From assembly GCF_031143425.1 (NCBI RefSeq), contig NC_090445.1:820420817-820484816 (forward strand): DNA of 64,000 nucleotides, in the 5' to 3' direction. This document shows positions 45,250 through 57,657 of the stretch, one piece after another. The stretch comes from Pleurodeles waltl (taxonomy: Eukaryota > Chordata > Amphibia > Caudata > Salamandridae). Position 1 is the first letter of the stretch; each line of letters starts with the position of its first letter. The notes under the pieces were generated by a model that worked only from the letters and a program-made list of their open reading frames with translations, searched no databases and was not told the origin of the DNA. A program made the translations under genes and the position numbers.

Positions 45250-46260
45250 TTCACTTTACTCTCTTGGGGGTCCACTGAGGTAACGTGGTTGTCATTGCTT
45301 TCCCAAACATCAAAGTTGCAGGACTTTCACCTGTGGTTGATTGGGGTATTGAACAATGAGATTGTGGAGTAGAACTCAATACGGTTTTCAAATTGAGCTT
45401 CCAAAGAGTTGCTTTCTCTAAGGTACACTTAAAACACTGTACAAGTCCATTGGCCTGCATCCATAAAAGTGTAATCTTTTAATTCTTGATGTTCAGATGC
45501 TCCAAGAATTCTGTGAATTCTTTACTACAGGGCGATCCATTATCAGACTTCACAATGACTAAAATGCCTCCTGTTGCGAATATGCCATCTAGTTTTTCAA
45601 TAACTCATTTGTGAGTCAACCAGATGAAATTGTGAGTATTCATCTACCATCCCCATTCGATGATGACCGTTATCAAGTGGGTCAAATAAATTGAAGGCTG
45701 TTCTCTCCCATGCACGTCTAGGGAGTTCCAACATGTTCAGAGTACATTGAGTAACACTGGTGGACAGGCCTGGGGTTCTTTTTCAACTCTTTCATTAAAA
45801 TATGTGAAGAGCCCTCTTTGTGGCAACAATAACACAATGTCCTTTGTGAGCCACTTCAATCACTTTCTGTTCCAGAGCCTTCGGAATTAGGATTCTCGAC
45901 CCTTGCAGTATCACTCCTCCCTAAGTTATTGGCAATTCAGCTTTGATATTTCTGTATCTTGATATATTCACCATCATTATTGAGAGGCTGAATGTGTGTT
46001 ATACACAAGGGATGTATAATGACGTCTAGTAACTTCAGCATGTAACTATAAAGGCTATAGGAAGTGACAATCTGGACTAACAATATAGCAGCTGGTGTAC
46101 TTGACTTGACAATCAAATTGATGTAAGCTTCAATTACAATTACATCAAGCGGCTGCCTTGGATGGAGTACTGTGACCTTGTATAGGCACTCGCGAAAAGT
46201 AGTCAGCAGGATTCTGATCCTTACCTGAATGATGCACAACTGTACATTCATATTCTTTTA
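45250..46260 (-). pseudogene. Gypsy integrase remnant
   Basis: The clearest part (45460-45251) reads ANGLVQCFKCTLEKA followed by HCSIPQSTTGESPATLMFG. This matches the integrase core end (NG-x-x-ER-x-N-x-x-LK) and the HSTTG-x-SPA-x-L-x-x-GR motif of Ty3/gypsy integrases. The catalytic Glu region is altered (QCFKC in place of ERFNR). An intact integrase inserts the DNA copy through its D,D35E site. Earlier integrase motifs are hard to read. Confidence 0.7.
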
Positions 46261-46386
46261 ATCACAGTCCCCATTGTTCAATGCGAGGGGGCATCTTGGA
46301 TTGCCAAAGATAGTTAGTAAAGCTTGATGATCAATTATCAGCGTAGAAGGCTTTCGATATAGGAACACATGGAAATGTTCACAACT

Positions 46387-46900
46387 TCATACCACAGGCA
46401 AACTTTCTTTCTCAGGTTGTAAGTAAGCATGCTCCGTTTGGGACACACTTCTACTAGCATGGGCCACAATATGCGGTAGAGCATTTGGGCGTCCACTATG
46501 CTGTGCAAGGATAGTGGCTAAACCCGACCAGGCTAGCATCGACCAGAACCTCTGTATGAAGACTTGGACTGAAATATGCGATTTCAGTAGCATTTTCAAT
46601 GGCACGCTTGAATCTATTGAACTATTTCTCACATTCTTGTGACCACTGAAAAGAAACATTTCTTCTTCAACTCTTGTAGTGGAACACTAACTGAGGCAAA
46701 GTGTTATATGCATCTTGAACAGTAACTGGCCATGCCAAGAAAAAAATGTAAGTTAGAAACATCTTGTGGAGGATCAGCATTTGACAGAGCTTGTACTTTT
46801 GCAGGATCAGGCCACATGCCCCCCATCAGAAAAGATATGGCCAAAGAGGTTCAGTTTTGTCTTGTTGAACTCACACATTTGTCTGCATTCAGAGTCAAAC
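46387..46900 (-). pseudogene. Gypsy RNase H remnant
   Basis: ATILAQHSGRPNALPHIVAHASRSVSQTEHAYLQPEKESLPVV corresponds to the Ty3/gypsy RNase H core, including the SRxLxxxExxYxxxEKExLAVV motif with its catalytic glutamate kept. The preceding frames belong to the RT-RH connection. Stops break the domain. Confidence 0.8.
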
Positions 46901-46946
46901 CTGCTTCACTGAGCAACTGAAATACTTGTGTGGGGGCTCTATCATG

Positions 46947-47559
46947 CTACTTCTGTGTAACTCCAAAAACTAAAATGTCAATGCTATAGTTGAATGTATT
47001 CACAACTAGCTGTGTGATACGTCGAAAGAAGTCTTGGAAAAGTTCTGCAGCTGATAGCACACCAAAACTAAGTCTCTTGTATCTCAACAAACTAATGTGT
47101 AGAAAATGCTGTAATGTACCTGCAGCTTTCTTCAAGTTCCAACTGATGAGAACCTTTATTTAAATCAAGTTGAGAAAAGACCTTGCCACCATTCAATTAC
47201 ATTATCATGTCAGCAATGTGTAGCCCTGGAAGTCGCTCTCATTCAATTGCTTTGTTTGCCGGATGTATGTCAATGTATATGCTCACAGCTCCTTCACTGT
47301 CCTTTTTAGGCAGTACTACAATGGGAGAAACCCATGGTGTTGGACCAGTGGAACGATCAATAATGTCATGCTTAAGAAACAATTTAAGTTCTTTTTCAGC
47401 AGCTTCTTGTAAATGTAAAGCAATTTGTCTATGTATCTGAGAAACAGGACTGACATCCTCATTAATATGCAGTTTTACTTTCACAGTCTTTAGCATTCCT
47501 AATCTATGAAATAACAAAGGGAACTGACTTATTATTTGTGATGAGCATTCATGTTGCAA
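46947..47559 (-). pseudogene. Gypsy reverse transcriptase remnant
   Basis: The N-terminal segment (47559-47239) has HDIIDRSTGPTPWVSPIVVLPKKD, the standard fingers motif of Ty3/gypsy RT. The palm segment (47135-46947) has YKRLSFGVLSAAELFQDFFRR and then YSIDILVFG at the catalytic box. Where active enzymes have two aspartates (x-DD-IL), this copy has Ile-Asp, so the first catalytic aspartate is lost. A frame break lies between the two segments. Confidence 0.85.
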
Positions 47560-47819
47560 TTCACAGAAATCAGTCCCATATCAGCAGCTGCGTTGAAACT
47601 GAGCAAACAGGCACTTGATGCTGTACCTTGACGCACATGGATCAGTGCTGGTACCTTTGTTTTATTTGTTTCACTGTCGCTACAAATGAGCCTTGACTCT
47701 TTATGGGTGTTGATGCAGCCCAAGTATACACCTTGGTCTTTTGACAGCATAAGCCGCAGTAATGTAGACAGTTCACTGCATTTCTCTTCAGGCATTATAT
47801 TTATCATTGCACCCCTCAA
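47532..47819 (-). pseudogene. Gypsy protease-like region and upstream linker
   Basis: This 95-codon frame directly precedes RT. The sequence LLSFNAAADMGLISVN near its end resembles the ILGxxTAxxLGLIxVN block that ends retropepsins in Ty3/gypsy elements. The catalytic D(T/S)GA motif is not visible, so only the C-terminal part is supported. Confidence 0.5.
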
Positions 47820-48839
47820 TAATGCAAGTTATCGAACAACCATTTCATTTATTTATTTTTTTCAATGTAAACTTTGGACAGTGTTTGTATGTTTTGGTAT
47901 GCCGACTTTTCTTTGAGTGACATTTTTCATCACATGCAACCAGTCAGACGTGCACATTTTTCTGAGGTAAATATCAAGTGTATCAACTAAATCTTCAAAT
48001 ATCTCTATCCAAGCAGTCTATAACAAACATTTTGCTTTTTGGCGCTATTGAAAGATAGTGGTGTTATGATGGGGGCAGCATTGTAAACCATTATGGAACT
48101 TATTGATGTTGAGAGTAGCGTGCTCCCTGACACTGTAGGATTATCATGTTTGTGTAAACATTTGCTGAAGTCTTTTGCTGTGTGAACCTTAGGATCATCT
48201 TTAACATTAACTGAAATTGTGTCTTCTCTCTTATACACCATCTTCAAATTTTACAAATCCAACTGTTGCATTTAACTCTTAGCTCTTTGAGGAACTTATA
48301 AGTTGTTCTGAGCCCCGCTTAGCAGCCTGACGATCAACTGCTTCGGGTATGGTCAGCTTAGTAAGCACAACCCTGAGCACTTCTCCTTGAGCCACTTCGT
48401 CAAATGCTATGGTACAATGCCCCTCTTTAGCGGGTTTGGTAAGTTATTTATTTCCTCCTTTGTACACGCCAGTTTCCATTTACTAACACCCGGTTGATCT
48501 CTGCCATGCAGCACTTTGTAATCCTGGTTTATCCACCTTTAGTGTTAACGAAGTGTGCAATGTACACCTTTATTTTGTGTGGCAGTGTAGTACCTTTTAG
48601 TAGGGTCTTGTGAGTAGCTTCTTGACCAACATTGTGTAGACTTCTCAGTGACGCTTTCTTTCCAATCAAATGCTTAATACCGGCTGGAGTTGTGCTTTGA
48701 CTCCACATACAGCAATCTTAGACTCAGCACTTTGACGAAGGCACATGTAGTATGTACAAGCAGTTTCCTTGGACCACTGCAAACTCTCCAGGAGAGCACT
48801 TTCTTCTTCAGGTTACTCACCCCCTATCTTGTCGCCTGT

Positions 48840-49005
48840 TGTAGTGTCCTCTCCAGCCTGGGTACCCACCAATGACTTCGCCACAAACTAAGCTTACTGT
48901 AAATCATACACATTGAGCTGTAAATGACACGTCTTTATTTCTGCATGTACCTGTAAACTCCAACATTCTAAACCAAGTTTTCATTAGATTACACTGATTT
49001 TGTTT
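48840..49005 (-). repeat. 5' LTR of the gypsy element (truncated)
   Basis: It starts tgtagtgtcctctcc on the plus strand and follows the left LTR through cacgtctttatt and aaactccaac to about gattaca near 48990. The rest, the outer U3 end, is missing, so the LTR lost its promoter end. It is about 165 bp, against 211 bp in the left copy. Confidence 0.7.
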
Positions 49006-49877
49006 AAATTTGTTTATTCTGGTTTAACTTTAATCAGATACACACTTTGAAGACACATTACAGCATTTGGTATCTTGTCAAACAGTTGAGGACACTCTAT
49101 GACACTTGACTGAGCACAATGGAGTGAATTAACAAGTATGGAGTCCGACAAGATAGCCCTGTCCCAGGAGAGCATTTTTTTCTGCATCTTGACATTTAGG
49201 TGTGACCAACTATACACATACATAGTATGGTTTTGGTTAAAGGGTGTACTAGTGGCTAGAATATGGAGCAACAGAAATAGTGTGTTTTTGCATATATAAC
49301 TAGTATAACAATGTTTTGGAATAACCCTTTTACAGTTTTCTCAGGTCTATATGGCCCACCAAGCTTTGGTTTTCACAGTATGAGGTGGAGGAGTAAGACA
49401 TAACCGTGAACATTTCTAATTTCAAACAGTGTGGTGTGTTAGGGAGTAGTACATTTTGCCTCAATGTCTGATGTGGTTCTGTTATCTCAGGGGTCAGGGA
49501 GTATTTTCTACCGGCGGCGCGAATACATTGGTTGCGGGTGTAGTGTCTGCAGTACAGTGTAATGCAACAGGAACATCCGATACTATAGTGTCTCATGCAT
49601 TAACTATAGGGTGTTTATGTGGTCCCAAGTTATCCTTTCTGTGCAGAGCAACGCTCTCAGCTTGTGACCACACAAAGTAACTGCGTCCAAGATACCAGTC
49701 AGGGTGGGGTCGGGTGACTTCCACCGGCAGATGATTAATCTTTTGGCCAGTAAAAGTCCAAGATCTACGAAGCAGGAATTGGAGTAACCCCAGCATACAT
49801 GCTGCCTACGTGTTTAATGCCTTTTGTTTGGCGCAAATAGACAAGTGGTGTTGCACTCCCTGCCAACAGTGGCACAG

Positions 49878-50120
49878 TCAAGGACATGACCACAGTATGT
49901 GTTGAAGGTCCGCGTCCACCAGACCACATATAGGGCATTCTGCATCTGTACGATGGGAATACCGGTTGATTTTTGCAATGTATAATTGTATTAAACTAAA
50001 CCTTGCATTGCGGCGGACATGTGTGGGGCCCTCAAGTACTGCATACCATTCTATGACTGAATACGCCTTGTCGAGATCCCAGTCAGCGCGGAATCTCTCG
50101 AGTGGGGGCACTGTGTGCAC
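49878..50120 (-). pseudogene. L1-like ORF2 C-terminal cysteine region
   Basis: The 80-codon frame begins PPLERFRADWDLD...VIEWYAVLEG and ends AKINRYSHRTDAECPICGLVDADLQHILWSCP. The Cys-x2-Cys...His...Cys set and the HILWSCP box are the usual C-terminal zinc-knuckle-like motif of vertebrate L1/Tx1 ORF2 proteins, which is needed for RNP formation in human L1. Confidence 0.75.
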
Positions 50121-51099
50121 ACACAGAATCCACTAACCAGTGTACAAGGTGTCTGCCATTGCCTAGCACATGAAGATACTGGATGATGTTATGCATCAGC
50201 GGGTTGTGCGTCATGTCTGCCCATTCCTTCCTTAGTGTACTTATCAGCGAGTAGTAGAGGATAAATTGGCCAGGCTGAAGTCCCTCCTGTTCCTCTATGG
50301 TTTCATACTATCCCATCGCTATATACGTCCCCCACTGTGTGTACCCACGCTTCATGCCAGTGGATCAGTTCTGCTCTAGAGTTAATGTGCTTCCCAATGG
50401 AGCCAGTGCTCAAGTGTTTCCTTTGTGAGGTAGATGCTTTGGTGAAAGCAACAATATGCCACTTGCAGTAGTATGGGTTTGGGTGCAGGGGTGAAATAAG
50501 GGTAGCAATCGTGCTTGTCGCCAGGCTGGCGCCGTGGTTGCAGTGCCTGACAGCTGAAGTTCGACCATCCAGCCCTGTCACCCCTTGCAACTGAGATGCC
50601 AGATAACAGTGCTCAAAGCTTGGCCCTGCCCAGTCCACCACAGTTGGTTGGTTGGTAAAGTTTAAAAAGTGCCACTCTGTAGCAGGAGGTGTTCCATATA
50701 AAGTCTCAAATTGCACTCTCCAAAGCATGGAAGAATGGGGGTGAAATATATATTGGTAAATTCTCGAAGCGGTATAGTAGTCTGGAAAGAGCAATTATCT
50801 TAATTAATGCAATATGTCCTGCCACAGTCCGTGGAAGTGACTTCCAAAATTACATTTGTCCCCTTAGTGACATGATGGCGCGTGATACTGCCATCGAATA
50901 GGTCTGTATGCATGTGGTATACCCTGATTTCCAGGTACCTAAATGTGCCAGGTTGTCAGGTGAGTGGTGTCCCAGCTAATCTCAGTTGTGGGTCTTAGGG
51001 CTCAAGGGGGAAGAGGCATGACTTGGTACACTTAACTTGCAGGCCTGGCAGGTACATATGTTTACAGACGGTGTGTGTCAGCTTTTCTACTACTGAACA

Positions 51100-52090
51100 G
51101 ATATCTCGTAAGTAGATGAGCATATCATCTGCTAAAAGTGAAATGGGCATGGATGCCATCACTTAGGGGTATGCCCCATTCATGTCCCTGTGTTTTTAGG
51201 TCTGCTGTCAAAGTCTCCATTGCCAGGGAAAACAATAGTGGGGACAGGGGCAGCCATGGCTAGTGCCTCTGTATATTTCAATTGGCTCAGATATGAGGGA
51301 TCCCGTTTTAACTCTGGCAATCAGCAACATACATAGCAGGCGCACTAGGAGCAAGATCCGGCCTCCAAGTCGTATCTTGGCAGAACCACGAATAGGAAAG
51401 GGTTCTCCAAAGCGCCAAAGGCCTTTTCTCAGTCTAAGATCAGGCACCTTTATTCAGGCCATTGCTCTGGGGCATATTTGAGTATTCTAAAGAATATTCA
51501 TAGGTTCAGAGAGGTGGTGCGGGCTGGAACAAAACCATTTTGGTCTGCATGTACCCAAGTGGGTACCAGAGATGCCAGGCAGTCTGCTAATATTTTTGCC
51601 AGTATTTAAAGACAGAGTTGAGCATCACCAAGGTGCAGTAAGCATCCAGATTAGTGGGGTATTTCCCTGGTTTTGGTATTGAGATGAGGAACGCTTCTCT
51701 GAAGGAGGCAGGGAGACATCCAGCATGCAGAGGCTCCTCGTAGACTATCTGTAGGCGTGGGGCTAACAAAAGGGTATATATTTTGTAAAACTCTACGGGG
51801 AGGCTATCGGGTCTCGGTGTCTTGCCAGTAGCCACAGGGCGTATGACCTCATGAGTTTCTGAGACAGTTATCAGTTCATCCAGCTCCAGTTGCTGTTCCT
51901 GTGTAATAGAAGGCAATTGTACTGGCTCCAAGTAGGAGGTGACAGCTTCTGGGGTAGCATGGATTGTAGGTGCGTACACTGAAGTGTAGTATTGGGTTAA
52001 TTCTCGATTTAACTCATGTTGCGTATAAAGCAAGCCACCTTCTGAAGAGCACAACCCTGTAACTGGTCTGCTCGGCTGTTCCTGGCTCAC
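51100..52090 (-). pseudogene. L1-like ORF2 reverse transcriptase
   Basis: The first part (52090-51587) holds VATGKTPRPDSLPVEFYK, the K-x-PGPDGLPxEFY box, and FREAFLISIPKPGKYP, the PKPGKDP box. A later frame (51447-51208) has ARVKTGSLISEPIEIYRGTSHGCP, matching the RGTRQGCPLSP motif with several changes. The catalytic box reads LADD (codons around 51124-51135), with both aspartates kept and Leu where F/Y is usual. Frames shift between these blocks. Confidence 0.8.
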
Positions 52091-52298
52091 AGGCCAGGCT
52101 AGGAAAGCGCCAGTTTTATGAGCCGCGGCATGAGTCCAGGCCGAGTAGCTGGTTTAGTTAAAGCAACACAAGCGCAAGTGGTCTAGTAATGCTGACAGTT
52201 CTTGTTGTGCCTCTGCTAGTTGGAGTCTGTGGCATGCTTCCCTTGTAGCCTTTGTTTCAAGATGTGGTAGTTTAGTTATTATACTAAGTATACCTTTG

Positions 52299-53130
52299 TC
52301 AAGTTTGACGCATGTTCCAATTAACGCCTAAGCGATGTTCTCGTACTGTTACCTTGAAGGCATCCCACTCAAAGAAACGAGCATCTGTAGTGTTAGAGTT
52401 GTGTTCAAAGCACTCAGTAACAGCAGTGTCAACCGAGGACCGGAATGGTGGGTCTTCGAGGGTTGTCAGCTGCAAGCGCCATGTTGGAACGAAAGGCCTA
52501 CCCAGTTCCCGGGCCAGTGTTAAATATTGGGGGATGTGGTCTGGATGGGTGTGTACTAAATATTTGACTTTCATGAATTGTGGAAGGAGGTCTTCAGTGC
52601 TAAGCGGTGCCGAGTAAAAGGAGTTTACTCAAATGGTGCTATTCCTGGAGTGCCACACATCTGTGAGTTGCCAGATCTGCAACCACTATGCAGGTCGTGC
52701 GAGGTAAGGGCAGAAATGATCTAAGTGCAAGTCTAGTACACCACTGAAATCTCCCCCAAGAATACAAAGGAGGCCGTTCCAGGGAGACAACATCTGTGAA
52801 AGTTGGTGCAAGAAGGAAATCTGCTCAGTGCTAGGAGCATAGATATGTCCCCGCAATAAACTACAACCTTCTAATTTGCCTTTTATGAACACATAGCGTC
52901 CCTCTGCGTCAGTGCTCACCTCATTTACCACATAGAGCACGCCCAGTCGAGCCCAGATGAGCACTCCTCTAGCATACAAGAAGACACCAGTCGCACAGGT
53001 TTGCCCATGCTATTGGTGCTGCAGTCTAACTGCTTCCAGGTGTGTCAGATGGGTTTCTTTTAAGAGAGCAGAGTGACGTCTGAGGTAAGAGTAGGTAGTG
53101 TATCGACGTACAGGAGAGTGAATACCCCGC
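52299..53130 (-). pseudogene. L1-like ORF2 endonuclease
   Basis: The frame at 52979-52686 reads YARGVLIWARLGVLYVV...DAEGRYVFIKG, then GHIYAPSTEQISFLHQL and ILGGDFSGVLD. These are the APE-type endonuclease boxes GVAI, EGRY, YAPN and GGDFN of L1/Tx1 elements. Asn of GGDFN is changed to Ser. The following frame (52574-52299) is the linker to RT. This nuclease would nick target DNA to prime reverse transcription. Confidence 0.8.
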
Positions 53131-54167
53131 ACGGTATCACTTTACTATGTGTCATCTTGTCTTCTGCAGGGGTAACAAGCAAGTGTTTCACTGTGTCTGG
53201 CACAATAGGGACATTGATTGCTTTTGGCTGAGGGGCTATCCACTAACTACTAAGCGCATAACCACAAATATAATGAACGTAACTGTTAATATCAAATATA
53301 GTGAAGAGAAAAATACCATCTGGATGCACCTGACCGGTGTCCGTCCAAACTTATATCTTCGAAGGGTCACACTGTGGTAAGTGTAGGGTTTGTTAAGTGG
53401 TGCAGTGAGATGTTGTGGCAATCAATGTTATCTCTGCCCAAGATTAACAGTGCGCGGTGTTCGTCTGTTACGCTTACATCAACTATGGCTTAAGTTATCA
53501 GCGAAATATATATAAAGACATTTCTTACATATCCTTATGTGATTAGTTCTCTTCGGGCATCTGCAGGAGAACACCTTAGAGTAGTGAACGTTAGAATATC
53601 ATATATTAAATAGTGCGGTATGGTGACTCTCATGTATGGATTACAAAACTATGTCAGCTGTTTGCAGCGTCACTTCTGGTAGCATCACAGAGTTCAATGG
53701 AGACGACCAGGTGGATATAGAGCTCTCGTCTTCAGAGGTCCGAGCTGAATCATCTTCTGAGGTAGATTGCCTCTTGGAGTCTAAGCGTAGCGACTTGTTG
53801 TAGTGCTCGACTGTGTTCCTTAATTATATGTTCAAGGCTAGGCACAGCTTTAGGGGAAGGCACATACCACAGGCCCCTCCTGCGCTCACAACAAATGTTC
53901 CCTGGTGTGGCTTGAGCGGTTTCTCATGTTAATGGTGTCCTACGAATCGTCCGTTGTCCAGTGCATTTCAGCCATTCCCACGTAGATTGAGGGGTCTCAA
54001 AGAAGTGTGTAGTTCCCTCAGACACCATTCGCAGTGCGCCAGGAACAGGAGCAAGCATCTCTCTCCAGTCCCCAGAGGAGGTGTTTCACTGCTAAGAATG
54101 AGTTGCGCCGACGTCGTACAGCCACGGTATAGTCTAAGACATGACGTCTGCATTATCCACTTTTAAT

Positions 54168-54793
54168 TCAGCCAATTTTCAAGTTTATCAGAGGATGGCA
54201 TCTCTGTCCATGTGATGAAGCAAACATAACACTAGTAGTCGGTGAGACTAGTTCCAGGAGATGGTTTCTGCACTGGCACTCGGTGTGCCCATTCAATGGA
54301 GAAATATTGTGAAAGTTTGCGGATCTAGCGCTCTGTATATGCCACTGCGTCCTGCCCTTCTGTTCCCTCTGGGAGATCAACAACACGTACATTGTTGAAC
54401 CGGGATCTTCCTTTCGCGTCCACCGCTTGTCACTCCATGATATGTACGCATTCTGATAAGGTCTGGAGGGATGATTCTAACTGCTGAATCTTTGGTTGTA
54501 CTTCTGCAGTTGTTTGCTCTGTTGCAGTTACTTATCCACAAGTTTGCGGTGGTCTGCATTAGTAGGGTTAGGTACGCGGCTATGTTATAAATTTTGTTTT
54601 CCAGGGAAGTTCTTGTGTGTTCTATTGCTTCCAGCACTGAGATTAGTTTGGCGTCAAGTGATATGTTGTGTACCCGGGGGCTCTGGTTCAGCTGCCCACT
54701 GGCATGCGTCGCAGTCATTATTGATGTGCGCATATTTGGGCCCTGTGCAGTGGTGTATGTGTGCCCAATTTTTCTGCAGTAATGGGGAGACAT
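54168..54793 (-). pseudogene. L1-like ORF1 protein remnant
   Basis: The segment LDAKLISVLEAIEHTRTSLENKIYNIAAYLTLL (about 54650-54550) has heptad spacing typical of the coiled coil that trimerises L1 ORF1p. A later frame (54392-54168) has FHNISPLNGHTECQCRNHLLE, resembling the C-terminal FxxIxRxHRxP block that binds RNA. The two lie in different frames and stops occur between them. Confidence 0.55.
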
Positions 54794-55995
54794 TGCTGTG
54801 GCTCAATCAGAGGTCTGAGGTGGAGAGGGCCTGCTTGCTGGTGTCTGTCTAGATTTGAACACCACAGCACAAGCAGCCCCTCTCTTATAACAGGTGACTG
54901 GCAGCACGAAAGCAATGGATGGGGTACTGTTTTGAAGGGGCAGACGTTGATCACTCAACGTCTGGGATGTTGCGCAGGTGATGGTGTCTGTGGCTCCGTC
55001 TGGAAAAGCAGAGTTGCGGGGTGTCCAGGAGTCCTCAACACTTACAAGCTATGGTCTTTTGTCTGCTGTCAATAACTGTGCGAGGGAGCACATCTCAGTA
55101 GACAAAGCCTGGTGCTGCGCAGTGCTTTCTGCTAGTAGTGGTGATGCATATCAGAATGTCCCCAGTGAAGTGATCGTGGTGTACCGCGCCTTCTCTTTAA
55201 TCTGGTTAATGTGGTTTCTAACATTCATTCAGTTTGTTTGGTCTCCAACAGGTGGCTCAGGTGGACTATCGCAAGGGCTCATGGAAAAGAAGAGGGGGGG
55301 GGGGTGAGAGAAAGTGTGGCTTCCCCCACTTCAGCAGCCCCCGCACTACGTATACTATCCACGCCGACAACTTCCAGGCAGCATGCCGATGCAGATAGTC
55401 TCCCCCGGGGCCCACACAGTACCTCAGAGCAGGTTATTGTTAGATATCTCAGTGTGCCTTCCAGGCGAGGCCCCAGTTGTTTCCTAACTGGAACTCTCAC
55501 CCGGGTCCACTGTGAGAGTGCAGCTCGCTGTGCCCACCTTGTGAGCCCCTGTAGTGAGCGCCCTATGTTGGCATATTATCACCCCAATGAGTCTCAGTAG
55601 GTCCACCTTTAATGTACCGGCACCATGCTCAGCGTTAGGCCAAGTCTGCACAGTGCTCATTTCTGGAGCATCGATCTTTGCTGAAATTTTCCATCAATGA
55701 GGCAGCTGCTTTTAAAATGGCATCTGCCGATTTCTGGCCATAGACGTCTTATCAGTGCAGGAATAAACATAGGGTAATGGGGCTTCTTCAGCGGAGCTTG
55801 CTAACTTAAGGCCACCTTGCAAGCCATGCCCTCCACGAACCCCTGCGATTATGTCTCAGTGATATGGAGTCCGTTGGGGGGGCCCGAAAACATGCAAGAC
55901 AATACACACACCGGGTCTCCGTAGGCCACCTCCTATCTCTGGAACAGCTCCTCATTGGTACCAGAACTCTACAGTTTCTCCAGTCTTCACACAAG

Positions 55996-57657
55996 AGTCC
56001 GTAGGAACACAGGTAGCATGCAAGCTATTTATTTCATTAAGGCCCTAAGGTTACACTCCCAGCCAGGGAAATCCTGTTAAGGGGGTCCGTTCTCATTGTA
56101 ACTGTACTGAACTGCAAGGCTTCACCTAACATTCCATGCACACTCAACATTCTACCATTCACATCACAGAATATTAAGTTGGCAGCTCATCAAACTGATT
56201 ACCACACACACTTGAGGAAGAAACCACTTTTACTCTGCAAGAGGTCAAACGGATTGAGCCTATCAAATCAATTTAATTTGGACTCAATGAGGCTAAGTAA
56301 GGGCACATGATGACATTAATTACCGTCTAGCACCCCTTATCTACCTGTTATTCATGTATGTATGTGATATTGCTTTCAAGTTCCTTTTTTCCTCATGACA
56401 CTTTGTAACAGGTTTATTAATGTTATGAAGCTTGCCCTTTATTCATTTTACATGCAGTTATTATTCTATTATATAAGATATCATGTATGAAGGTTATTTA
56501 AATTTAATTTTAGAAATATCTTTTCTCTGCTGATTTTTATATATTATTTAGTCTGATATGTTTCATACAATGTTTGATTTTTGTTGGATTATTTGCCATT
56601 TTTATCAAGGTGGTTATCAAGGCAACTACTATTTTTGCCCTGTAAGTGATGACAACAGGTTAAGTCTTTCTTCACCAACATTTATTTATGAGACAGAATT
56701 ACCATATTTCTTAGATATGTAAACTATTCTCCCCAAACCTGGACAATGGATTTGATCATAGGTTTTATTAGAAGGTAATTTTGTAGATTCTCTTGGTAGC
56801 TTTTTGATGCTAGTGGAAACCTATCATTTGTTACTATAAAAGTTTTCAATGTTTTTAACCCCAATTATTTTTTCTCTTTTTTGGTGTCACTAACGGATTT
56901 GGATAGCCTCTATGAAAGTGGACATCTTTTATGAGATTTTAAATATTTAGTGAAACAGGTGCTTTTTAGGTATTTAATTAGGCCATGCAAGTGATTGACT
57001 TGCCCCGCCTGCACTGAAGAGCACACGGACAAGTTGTGGGTGAGTTTGTTCTTTCCCCTCACTTCTTGTTTGCAACATCTGCTATTATACATGTGTGGTC
57101 TCATTGTTTGGATATTTTCTGATATTAGAAAAATCTATATTTTTTCAGAGCCTGTCAAATTATTGAGCTATTGGAGTAGAAGCTTTCCCCAGACTCATTT
57201 AATGTAAGATAGCTTTTTTTACCAACATTTATGCCATACATTGATTAACTTCCTCTTGGTAGTCATTGGGTTATTCAATTCTCTTTTCAAAGCCTCGAAA
57301 CTGACACTGATTACAAGGGACCAATATCAATACATTATCCATAAATATTGATTTTGAAATTGATTTTATATTTTTGTTGCTTCACACAACTATGATTTGC
57401 AATCTTTTGTTTCCTTTTCAGTGATTCATTTCATGTCCTACAGACTATGCTAAATGTCAATACAGGAGGCTTTGCAATGACTTAATTGTAGACATTTGTT
57501 TAGAATGATTACAGGTGTGGTAGCAGTTTTAGGATTTACATTTTTCGTACAAAAGTAATGCTGCTGAATAATCTTTTAATAATGGATCAAATATGGTGAC
57601 TAAACTAATGAGAACACACTTGAAACACTTAAAATAAAGCATAGAAGTTTAACAATA
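55996..57657. other. Unassigned AT-rich sequence
   Basis: I recognise no coding motif. Short AT-rich frames and T-rich stretches dominate. It lies between the 5' end of the L1-like copy and the possible LTR at 57.66 kb. Confidence 0.35.

Larger units (their letters stand above)
44560..49005 (-). mobile_element. Ty3/gypsy LTR retrotransposon (decayed, about 4.4 kb)
   Basis: The left LTR (44560-44770) and a truncated right LTR (48840 to about 49000) share aligned sequence. Between them, the minus strand reads Gag remnants (48830-48250), a protease-like region (47819-47532), RT (47559-46947), RNase H (46659-46387) and integrase (46260-45250), the Ty3/gypsy order. A polypurine tract sits just inside the left LTR. 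All frames are broken. No convincing primer-binding site was found next to the right LTR. Confidence 0.85.
49330..55995 (-). mobile_element. L1-like non-LTR retrotransposon, long but decayed
   Basis: The minus strand gives the full L1 order. A CpG-richer 5' region (about 55990-55000) and an ORF1 with a coiled coil (54793-54168) are followed by an ORF2 endonuclease (about 53130-52299), RT (52090-51100) and a C-terminal cysteine motif (50120-49878). The span of about 6.6 kb fits a near full-length copy. Many stops and frameshifts are present. The exact ends are uncertain, and no clean poly-A tail or target duplication was identified. Confidence 0.75.
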
